Assembly: GCA_026874595.1 (NCBI GenBank) | Contig: CM049315.1 | Span: 61,997,389-62,061,388 of the forward strand | Length of the DNA stretch: 64,000 nucleotides | Source of the DNA: Sipunculus nudus | Lineage: Eukaryota; Annelida; Sipuncula; Golfingiida; Sipunculidae | Direction: 5' to 3' | Position numbers and translations under genes: made by a program | In this document: piece by piece, positions 39,301 to 51,300 of the stretch | Position numbering within the stretch: the first letter of the stretch is position 1 | Layout: every line of letters begins with the position of its first letter | The notes under the pieces: model-generated | Told to the model about the DNA's origin: nothing | What the model saw: only the letters and a program-made list of their open reading frames with translations | Database searches by the model: none

Positions 39301-42300
39301 AAGTGACAGATAAGCCGTTACTTGATCAGGACACTGATCCTGAAAGTCAGTAAATTCCTGGTTTGTATCCTTCATGTGCTTTAACTAGATCTGTGGCCAA
39401 CACACATGAGGGTAACGGTCCAGATAATTACACTCTGGGAGTCACTATTGACGCGTCCAACGACCCGCCTGTACAGGATACAGGATGTTAAAAACAGAGT
39501 GCTTATGCGTTAATGGCGACCACATGATTGGGCCATCAAACATCAAATAATAATGCCCAAAAGTTATCGCAGTGTAATTCTAAGCATAGCACATGAGGCT
39601 CCTTTATCTGGCCATTTAGGAATAAATGAAACTTATCAGAAAGTTAGTACACACTTTTATTGACCTAAACTCAGAACTGATGTTGAACAACATTGTAAAT
39701 CATGTCACACATGCCAGATGGTAGGCAAGCTCAAGCAGAATCCCCCTAAAGCTCCACTTAGGCCTATGCCTGCTTTCGAGGAACCATTTAGTAGGATTAT
39801 TGTTGATTGTGTGGACCACTGCCCAAAACAAAATCTGGACATGATTACCTCCTGACTATTATGTGCGCATCTACCAGGTTCCCTGAGGCAATACAATTGC
39901 GCAAAATTAATGCCAAAAGTGTTGTCAAGGCTCTGACCAAGTTTTTTTACAACTTTTGAATTACCAAAATCCGTCCAGTCTGACCAAGGGTCTAATTTTA
40001 TGTCTGGCTTATTCCAGCAAGTTAGCTTGAGCTAGGTATAAAACAGTACAGCTCTTCGCCATACCACCCTGAAAGTCAGGGCGTCCTCGAGCGTTTTCAC
40101 CAGACATTATAAACATGATTAGGACCTATTGCTATGACACACAGAAAGACTGGGATGAAGGAATCCACCTTTTGCTGTTTGCTGTCAGAGAATCCTTTCA
40201 AGGGTCCCTTTGAACTAGTTTTTGGACACTCAGTTCGCGGTCCATTAAAACTGCTTAAAGAAAACTCTTGTGTAAAATCAGGATTCTCTTAGTTTATTGC
40301 AGTATGTCTTAGACTTTCGCACTACGCTACACAATGCTTGTGAGATTGCAAAGTCTTATCTAAAATCTGCACAAAGTATAATAAAAACAAAGTATGACAA
40401 GCACACTGTAAGTAGGACGTTTGAGCCTGGTGAAAAGGTCCTGGCCTTACTTTCTGTCCCTGGCAGACCTCTGCAAGCTAGGTATTTTGGTCCTTACATT
40501 GTTGACAAGAAGGTCAGTGATTTAAATAACATACTGTTAACACCAGGCGTTAACACTAGGCGTAAGAAACAACTGTGCCATGTTAACATGAAACCACATT
40601 ATGACAGAAATAGGACATCAGATGTTGTACATAATGTTAATGCTGTTAATTGTGTAAAAACTGACCCTGACCCAGTTAAAGTAGATACTGATTGTAAGTG
40701 TAATGTAGACATTCAGTGTGGAACAGTACTACTAAAAAACTCAGACGTGCTTAACAACCTGGATGCCGAACTGTCACACCTTACGCGTATTGTGCCATGA
40801 CGTCGTTGTTGGCGAGACAAGCGCAGTCAAGCAGCATCCTGATAGACTGAATCCAGAAAAGCAAAAGTATCTTCAAGACGAGTTTCAATAATTTGCTGGA
40901 CAATGATTTTATTGAACCTAGTAACAGTAACTGGAGTTCACCATGTATTCTTGTGCTAAAACCTGATGGAAATTACCTTATGTGCACAGATTATCGAAAA
41001 CTAAACTCTGTCACCAAGAATGACCCGCTTCCGATTCCGAGGATCGATGATTGTATTGATAGAGTCGGTAGCTCCAGATATGTCTCCAAGTTTGACTTGG
41101 TTAAAGGATTCTGGCAAGTTCCGCTGACAGAACGAGCGAATGAAGTGTCCGCATTTGTGACGCCGCAAGGACTGTACCAGTATAAAGTTATGCCATTTGG
41201 CATGAAGAACTCGCCAGACACGTTCCAGCGCCTCATACATATGGTTGTCAAGGAGTGTCAGGGCTGCGACGCATATATTGATGACCTCATCGTGTACAGC
41301 GAAACCTGGGAGAAACATCTCCAAATTCTTCGCGACCTCTTCGAAAGACTCAGTGAAGCTTGTTTAATCTGAGTTTTGTCATGCACAAGTAACATTTTTG
41401 GGTCATATTATAGTACAGGGTCAAGTAAAACCTGTTGATGCTAAAATAAGTGCTATTTCTGCATTTCCTAGACCAGAAAACAAAAAGCAAATAATGGGTT
41501 TTCTTGGTATGGTTGGATACTACAGGAAGTTTTGTCCAAATTATTCTGCTTTTGCTGAACCTTTGACTTTTTTGTTAAAAAAGAAACACAAGTTTGTATT
41601 ATATGTTCAGTGTGAAATTGCACTTCAGAATTTGAAAGCAATTCTGCAAAGTTCACCAGTTGTAGCAGCTCCAGAGTTTTTTGTACCTTTTAAGTTAGCT
41701 GTAGATGCTAGTGCTGCTGTGTTGTTACAAGAAGGCAGTGACGACATAGATCATCCATTTTGTTATCTTTCCAGAAAAACTACTCCACTTTTGAAAAAGA
41801 ATGTTTGGCTTTGATTTTTGCAACAATCGCAACAATTTCAAGTTTATGTTACTTCATCAGTCAAGCCTATCATTGTCTTCAGTGATCACAATCCCCTCAC
41901 GTTCATGAACAAGTTGAAGTGTAAAAATCAAAGATGGAGTTTGTTTTTACAGGATTACAATCTTGAAATCAGACACATTAAAGGGAAAGACAATGTACTT
42001 GCTGATTGCTTATCGAGACGTTTATGTAATGTTGTAAATAAGATGATTTTTTAAATATTGTAACAATTTAGTGATTGTGATCACAAAAAGAATGTTGTTT
42101 TAGAAAACTTTCTTTTTCTTACAGGAGGGGGAGTGTTACAGATGTCTCTTTTATTGTGTGCAGCAGTCCTGCATGTGTCTGTGTAGCGCCAGCATTGTCC
42201 GTTGCCATGGAAGACGCGCAAGCCGGCCCGGCCCACTTGTGGGGTCTGACGTGTAGAAACACAGCGCTCGGTTTAATCCGCACTGGGTGAACCCACGCGT

Positions 42301-45300
42301 GTAAAGACACAGCGCTCATGTTAATCTGGAATTTTCTGGGCTGATCGCGCTCTATGAGCGCGTCTCGTATTGTTCTTTATGCGCGTGTGTATTATGTATT
42401 GTTGTGTTCTTTTGGATTGTTCGTGAAATAGGGGTGAGAAGCTATAAATTAGGGGCTGTGTTTCGAGCCGAAGGAGGAGAGAGAAATATTCCAGCGGACA
42501 CGGAAGATTGTGAGTCAGTTTGTGAACCTTTCCGATAACTGCGGCAGTTATAAATCTTCTTCGAAATTTGTAACGGATTTTATATAGTCTTCAGTTTACC
42601 TTTGGGATCACTACCAGAACCTCACTCATTGATTTCAACAGATTGATTTTGTGATTGGATGGGACTATTATTCTCTGAGAAGATTTATGTGAGCTGTTCA
42701 TCTGGATTTTACGTTTTAAAGGACTTGTTGTCGCTGTAACAGTGGTGGTATCCAGGTACTGTACACTTTATTTATTATACTGTGTAATTGTATTGATTTA
42801 CTGTTATACTGTTGTTAAACTGTGTAATTGTATTGATTTGGTGTATTGTAATGTTAGGGTTGTTTTAAGAATAAATTATAATTATTTGTTAACAAAAAAC
42901 CACTGACTTCTTTATTAATTCCCATAGACATTTCACGCTGCCTAGTGTTACAGAATCTGATTTTTTTTTTATCTCCATGACAAAATTTATGCTCGTCACG
43001 ACTACGTGATCTGTTGTTATTAAGTTCCGTAACACCATCCACAAATGACAAGGGTTTAACAGTGGAGAAAGATGTTTTGGACATAAAATGGGCAAAGCGT
43101 TCTGCAAAAAAAAATGATGAGTAGCAAGAAATGCCGTATTATTATTTTTCGACAATAATTGGGCATTTGATGATCAGATATTTTCTTTAAAAACTATGCA
43201 AGACAAAATCGCATTTTCACACAGATATGATTTATTTCACCGAAACGTATCTGGCGAATAAACACAACCTCGGTATGTTCTCAGAAATGAACCAGTATCA
43301 GGTATTCAGACAAAATACTGACGACAACAAGAGTGGATTGCGCGGTGTCATGATCTGTATTAAGAAAAAATATACAATCAGAGGAGTTGACTCTGGTTGT
43401 CGCATACAGGACTTGAGAACTTTTGCCGAAGATTACCTTCTATTATCGCATTTTTGCCTTTGAATTTGCCTGTGTTTGTACTTGTATACTTCAAACATAA
43501 ATGCCTAGCAAGAAATCAAATTATCTGGATGGAAGAAGCAATTTGATCAATTTGTAAGAAATCCTACAACTGACAGAGGTACCTTGATAGACCATATACA
43601 TCACAACAAAGTTGGTAAAAGTTACTGCAGGCGTTTATGATGTAAATTTCACTGATCATCACATTTAGTGCTTTTAGGAATAAATAAAGTCTGTGACATA
43701 TAATTACTGCCAGTATATTATTATTATTAGCATTAGCATTTTCATTACATGTTTTACATTAGATTTTACTTTACTTTGTTGGTTTTTTATTGAACGATTG
43801 TTTATTCTGAATAAAAACAATTCTTAGTATCATTAGTTTACTATAAATTAAAATAAGGCCTTTCACGATTCATAGACAACAAATGTGACGTACACGGAAA
43901 CATACCAAAACACAAGCTGAAGACTAGGTCTGTACGGTGTATGTGCCAGCTAGACTGGCAAATAAAATGAGCTGCCCTATATATCAACACGATTGTTCTT
44001 AGGAAATGTACTAGAATAAATGAAATTTCGATTTTTCGATGATCTTGGCCTTGAGACAACCGAAGAAATTGAATGGACCAGATTCTAAACGACCATTGGA
44101 CAAATAACTACAGTTGAAGCAGATGTAGGTATGATCGTTTTGACAGAAATACAAGACTTGGCGAGCAGAGGTCCAGTGCTTGCCGGAAGTTGAAATGACA
44201 GACAGACGGACAGGCGAAACAAATTGTCTGATTTTACTTCAATTGAGCTACCCTCAGAGCGACTGCTGAGGAATTGGGACATGTAGAATGACATATATCA
44301 CACCAAAGAACATTAAAACAGATAAAGCTGACAACCGACAAACGGACAGACATAATGCCACATTTGAGATAAAAGATAACTAGATAATCATATGAAGAAG
44401 ACATTTAGAAACCAAGTTAGTTATAGTTTGTGCAGATAAGGTTCACAGGTTTGGAGGTATGGCCAAAAACTGAAATGTTGCAGTAGTTCGAGTACAGCGC
44501 CCCCTAGTAGCCATATCCCGAGAATGAAAAATCGCTTTCGAGATAATAGTGTATGACATCAGCTGTACCAGTTTCAAAAGGATTCCTGCAAAACTGTGGT
44601 CTGTACAATGCTATATGTGAGACGCAAGAACCAGCAAGCAGGCGAATTTGAGTACAAACCGCAAACAGACAGACATACTGACAAAGTGACGCAAGATTGA
44701 GACCAGATGATTTAACCAGGTTATGGAGAAGACTCAGAGAAAGAAAATTATCTATAGTTTGTGTAATATGGGTTTATAGTTTTTGAGATATGGCCAAAAA
44801 ATGATATGTTAGGTAGATTCGAGTTCAGCGCCCCAAAGAGGCCAAATCCAGAAAATCACAAAATAGTTCTGAAATATTAGTGTATGACATAAGATGTAAC
44901 AGTTTCTAAAGGATTCCTGCAAAATAGTGGCCTGTAGAATGCCATATGTAGGACGCAAGAACCAGCAAGCAGGGGACAGCTGACAAACGGACAGACATAT
45001 TGACAAAGTGACACAAGATTGAGACTAGCTGACTTACTCGGGTTATGGAAAAGAGTCAGAGGAAGAAAATAAACTATAGTTTCTGTAATTGAGATTTATA
45101 GTTTTGGAGATATGGCCAAAAAGTAATATGTTGGGCAGGTAAATGTGCAGCGCCTCCTAGCAGCCATAGCGAGAAAATGAAAAATAGGATTAGTGTAAGA
45201 CATAATTTATATCATTTTCAGAATGATTTCTAGCTGTATACTTTTGGGCTCTAGGCTATCACTAAGCGATATCTCGAAATATCTCGTTTGACGAGATAAT

Positions 45301-48300
45301 GTACGAGATACTGCAAGACTTGTAATAAAATCAAATGACACTATTTATGTGCTACCTCATGCAAAAAACTAGACCTCTCTAGCTATAAAACTGACAAAGT
45401 TAGAAAAATAAGACCCATTATTTTCGAATGTCGTGACTTTTCCCCCAAAATATGTAAGTATGGTTACAGAAAATTTGAGGCAGCTACACACCAGAAGAAA
45501 GGCCTTGGAAAAACAATTAAAATGAGCTACAGTTGAAGTAGATACCACAAATGGTGACAAAGATATGAAGAAAAAACTGTTTTGTATACTTTTGATGCCC
45601 TTAACCTTGACCTTTGACCTATAGTGACAAAAAACAATAGGCTACTGTAATTTTAAATTTCATCAATTCTGTAAGTTTGAAAGCGATTGCTGCAAAATTG
45701 CAGCCTGTAGAGACGGAACAGACAGACAAACAAGCTGACAAACAAGCAGACAAACAGACATCGGCGACTGACCAGAGATCGGAGATTTCCGGCAAGTAAT
45801 GAATACGATGTTTTGTAACCTTGACGACCAGATAGCATGCAGACAGACAGGCAAGTAAAGAAATCAAGTTTAACAACAATATAATCCAATTATTGGTCCA
45901 TTCCTTGCAGAGATGTGATGGCCCGAGTGCCTCCGTGAACCGGAGAGCTGTGCAAGCGGGAGTATTTATTTCGTCGTAAAGCCATCCAAGCTGGACAGGT
46001 CAAAGGGATTTACTGATTGGACCCGGGGGACAACCGAGACAGAATGAAAGGTCCACAGACTATTAGACTGTTGATGCAGAAACGAAAATTCGAAACGCAG
46101 TAATAAGGAAAATAAAAAGTCGAGGTTTTCGGTTGATCGTAAGTTTGACTTCAGACCAATTCTGACTAAAACAGGCTTCTAGACTTCTAGGGCTGTTGGT
46201 CATATAATATTTATATAAATTTCCAAGCCCTTGTTTCATTATTGGGGTTGTGTAGAACTTCAATTATATCGGTTTTCAATTAACTCTGAAAGTTTCAAAC
46301 TGACTTGTAAAATTGTGACCAGTAGAGTGCAGACAAACAAACAAAAAAGTGACAGACAAAAAGAACTGACCAATACGCTCGCGAAATAGAGGATATCAAG
46401 CAAGCAACTAGACGACCATAGGTCGAGCGCTTGCCAGGCTTTGAAATAAGACAGACAGACAGACGGGTGAGCATGTGGACATGTTCAAATGAATAACCCA
46501 TATTTTTTGGGGAAGCAGATAAAAATAATAGGTTTGTGTAGTTGTGCTGAATTTGAAAAGTAGTGGACTAACATACAGACGGGATATATAAAAACGAGGT
46601 CTGAGCCGGATCATTCCTTCATGTCATGGAGACTGGAGAAACAAATAAAAATGAGCTACAGTTTGTGCTGATACGACAATTTTAGCCCAGCTCACTGTTA
46701 GACATCTAAGCTATAGCGATAACCCTTCGTCCGGTGTCCGTCCGGTGTGTCGGCCGTCCGTCCGTCCACGTGAGACCTTGAAACTTCTCACTAAATATCG
46801 AGGATGTCCTAGGCAAATCTCCTTGGAAACCCGAATCTAGGTCATGATGACCTATATTTTGTGACCTACGGGCCTAAAACGATTTTGAGCATCCAGACAG
46901 TAAGACGGGGCATTAATTGTATCCATTAGGCCTAGAATCACCTAACGTGACATTTGGGGAGGTCCTTTTTTTTTCATTTAAAGTGTCCATATATCAAACT
47001 GTTTTCTTTATTGAAAATGAAAATTTAATTTTGCAAACTTGTAATGATAAAAAATGTAGATATTTAAAACATAGGACTGTGATTTCACTGAATTCGTAAC
47101 CGTGTGTTTGCACTATACAAAGTCTAATTGTCCTGTCCGTGGGGTTGTGTGTTTGTCTCTAACTCACCTCTGTGACGTCTGAATGCACATACTTAACATT
47201 TTATCATGCATGGGCCACATTAGCAAGCTATTGTTTGCAATTAGCTACCAGGGGGCGCTTGCGACTATGACACGGCTACGTTTTGTTTTGTTATAGATGT
47301 CAGTTTGTTCTGTGTGTTAACATGTATTGACAATTTGATAGCAGTTTCTTAAAAAAAAGTATAAAGTTGTTTACTCCTTCCACGGCAGTGATATAAACTT
47401 TTTACTTCTTTCTTTTTGTCACAAAGTCTCAAACGGACGCATTCTGCAAATATTTCATTTATGGTCGTGCTAATTTCTGCGTAATCATTTTTATACTGTC
47501 TTTTCTTAACTAGTTTTATTTACATTCAGAGCCTGGCAGAGAAACAAAAAAATAACACTAGCATGTACATGCTACTATGACGACTATAGTGTTAAGAACA
47601 GAATAATAATAAAATATCATGACATAATGTGTATCAATAATAAGATTTCTGATTAAATATCTATGACTGATTAATCGATTGCATGCACGAATGAAAGTCC
47701 CAGGTGTTTGAAACCCCTTAAGTCATATGGAAATATGATTAAAGTAATAGTGACAAATAACAATAAGAATTACTTGGTAATTTGACTGTTATCCCCCCCC
47801 CCCCCCTCCGAGCTATACCTTTTATTAGATAGAAGGTAGTTCAAATATATCATCTAGCAGGTTTGGTAATATACTATCCACTATTTTTTTAACTTGATTA
47901 TAAGTCGACCTGTATGTTGTTTCTGAAGATTTTATGTTTGTTTGAGTTAAACAATCCTCATTTAAGCTGTTAAAATCTTGAGATACAAACCTTGATGCTC
48001 TTATTTGTAGCTTTCATGACGGATCTATAGGGGTTATACAGATTCATAACTCGGGCATAAGTTTTTTAAATAGTCAATCATTCTATGTCATTTTAATTCT
48101 TTTAGCTGTTCAAATACTTGTAGAATTAATTTTAGGTTAGGGCGAAAGGCCGTGTCAGATGAAGTTTTTTTTCTCGATTTTATATGTTCATATATAATCA
48201 AACTTAGTCCAGGGAAGATACATTATAATCACTTATGTGAAAAGCTAGGACACGTCAGTTGCTTTTATTGATTAAATCCTTTTGAAAGCAATACTGATGA

Positions 48301-51300
48301 GCGATGATTAGGAAATAAAAAAGGGCACGTGCTTAGTCGGCTACATAGACATATAGGAGGAGACAAATGTGGTCACCTGTGTCCTTATTGTCCTCATTGT
48401 ACACCTCAGGCTAGAAATAGTACTAAATTAATAATCTGCCGTTTCAACTAGTTACATACGGTATATATTTGCTGCCTCCTACATTATGTTTAAGAGGTTT
48501 TTTTTTTATTCCGCTGAATGTGTGACCTACTGTTCAACAGTAGTGTGCTGCATTCATCTGGGATGTGTTACTTTGATGTACACCGGAATGTATGCTGTGC
48601 TATTTTAATATGTGCAACAATATAAATGCTTTGTTACCATTTTTATTTTGTTTCGTTTGACCTTGAAAATGGCATGGAGAAAGTTCCTTCGACTCATCTC
48701 TTAGTTTTCATTACCACAAAAGTGCTTTATAAAATAAAGGGCACTCTTGAAAGCGGTATACAGGAGATAAATGCTCTGTAGATACAAACACGAATATCCT
48801 AGTCCAATGGATTAAATACTAATAAGCTGAAGTACATTTTACTGTGTATATGCCTTGGAGCACTTTTCCGCTGTGTGTATATCAATTCATTATCAAAAGA
48901 TATATTCAACAATATATTTTAAGCAATTAATCAGCAGATCTGACAGGCACACCCTCCATGATGCCTGCTAATGATATGCGTTGGTGAGGAAACAAAAGTT
49001 GCATTACGAAAATGGAGGTGGTTCTCTCTACCGCAAATTCCTTTAAAAAGGTTTAATAAGTAAATAAATAAACAATACATATTAAAAAGGGATGTTAGGG
49101 GCTCCCGTGTACCCCACACTACATTTTTTATTACCTTTTAACGTACCCCGAGTGTCTTTGATACATTTGGATATTAAGAAAATAAAGAAAAGGTACAAAA
49201 ATAAAGAACAGTAGTGTTTTCTGACAACCACAAATGGATTATAGATCCTTTATATCAATTGTTATTTAAACACCTTCTTTCAGCAAATAAATAATTCGAA
49301 AATTAACACTGTACCCTTAAAAGAGCATTAAAACCGTGAAAATGTAACCACTAAAAGATAATTAAAGGGCCTGCTTTAACCATATATAATGGGTATATTG
49401 GCTACCATCTCGGATTTAACAGGGCAATTATTATTTTTCGTCATTGTGACAGCTATATTTAGAGCCATATGAATGTTTCAGTATGCGCTTTAAATGTGAA
49501 ACGGCCATCCAGGGTCTTCTGCAAAAGCGGATCGAGAGGAGCGGTCCATGGGGTTCAGAACCTCCCCGGAACCTCGTCGGTTTTACTTCGTAAATGACCT
49601 TGATATTGACCTTAAAGGTTAAAATGCAGGATGGGATCCACTCAAACTTTTTCCATCACTGTTTGGTTGGTTGATCTGGCATGGATGACTGATTAGGTCC
49701 CCAAAAGTGAAAAATCGACCTTGACTGGACCATTTTTCAGTCTGACCTTGCAAATGACCTAGAAATGAAACATTTTAGATGTCATCCACCCATACTTTTT
49801 TCTTCACCTAATGGCTGATTGATTTAACATGGATGCCTGCTATTTACAAGCAATGCCCTTAAAAGTGAAAAAAATTTCAACTTTGGCTGGGCAATTATGA
49901 GGATAAAATTATATTAGGGTTATTTAGTGAACCTTGAACCTTGAACCAAAAGTAAGAGACAATGAAGGATTATAGGAATATTCCCATTTTATCAGAATGA
50001 GAAGGACTCCTGTAAAATTTTGGCTTATCGAGGGCGAAATAGAAGCAGAAAAAACAGGTATAGCTTAATATTTTCGTATTCAATGAATTTTTACCCCAAA
50101 TGGGTAACTTTGGTAAATGCAAAATGAGGCAAACAGAAAAATTGCCATGAGAGGACGAAAAAATGATGTTAAATTGATGTAGATAAGATAATAATTTTTT
50201 CCGAAGTCATCAGGAAAATAGTACTTTGAGATTTTTGGATGACCTTGATCATGACCTTGGAGTGATTATGCCGAAACACAAGAGTCTTCAACAGATAACA
50301 GATATATAGCAATTGTTAAGATGGGAAGCGATTGCTGCAAAATGATAGCCTGAATCTGAGATAAAAATTAAACCTCCATATTTTCAATTTCAACAGTTTT
50401 ACCCTAAAATAGGTACCCATCGTAATCGCAGAATTAAACCAGTGTGTACAGGCATAAGGTCAATCATCCTAGTTTCTGAAGCTGCAATAAATGCTTTTGT
50501 TATATTTTTGGAGATATGATGCAAAAATGATATTTTATCATTTTTGAGGTGTAACGATCCCTTGGTTGCCATTTTATAAAAATTAAAAAAAGTGATTTCG
50601 TGATTTAATGGTATAACATAAGGTAGATAAGTTTCTGAATGATTGCTACAGATTGCGGCCTGTAGAGCGTTATTTAGTGAAATATCGCATAATGTCTTTC
50701 GTCGGGAAAAAGGTGCAACATTTCACAAGACTTGCAATTTTATCACGTGGTACTAATCAAATGCTACCTGATGCAAATAAACCAGAAGATCTAGCTTTTA
50801 TAAATGACAAAGTTGTAAACATTATATATAAAATTATTAAAATTTTACCCCAAACATGCGTAACCATGGTAACAAGGAAATGACACAGTCATATAAAAAA
50901 TATGTTCATGGGAAGTCTAACAAAATTAGATACAGTTTATGTGACTAAGATTTTTTTTGAGTTTTGAGAACAAGAAAACGATTTTAGAGTTTCTTGGTAC
51001 AAATCTGTGGCCCTAGAGTGCAGACAGCAAACAAAATCAATACTCCTTAACCTTCAGAAATTGGGGACAAAAAATCTGTGCCAATATCTAGTCAATATCC
51101 AATCCCGATGGACAAGACAAATATCGACCTTAAATTACCAAAACACTTAAAACAGCATGTCTCAGGTTAAGTTTCAACCTCAATCAATCCATTGGCGAGT
51201 TAGTATTTTGGATGTAGTCTTAAAGATCATATTTTATTATATTAAAGCCCATTTTCCCTCCTTTGTTTATCAATTTAAAGGTAGGGTAAATTATTACAAT

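Larger units (their letters stand above)
38700..43034 (+). mobile_element. Gmr1-type LTR retrotransposon, 5'-truncated and mutated
   Basis: Pieces occur in the order protease (about 38705-39353), integrase (39590-40800), reverse transcriptase (40830-41372), RNase H (41398-42054), a G-rich polypurine tract (42122-42132) and the 3' LTR (42134-43034). Integrase upstream of RT within a Ty3/gypsy-type sequence is the known arrangement of Gmr1-like elements; ordinary gypsy elements have integrase last. gag and the 5' LTR are missing. Stops and frameshifts occur in every domain, so the copy is dead. It sits antisense in the 14-kb host intron. Confidence 0.9.

Noticed and set aside
40991-41324. Two minus-strand frames of 86 and 107 codons
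   Set aside because: They are shadows of the plus-strand reverse transcriptase.
45619-46501. Cysteine-rich VCLSVCLSV-type minus-strand frames
   Set aside because: They are translations of GACAGACA/CAAACAAG simple repeats; no membrane or secretory context supports a gene.
44400-46700. Regularly spaced repeats as a CRISPR array
   Set aside because: Units are about 325 bp, diverged and in a eukaryotic intron; there are no short identical repeats with unique spacers.
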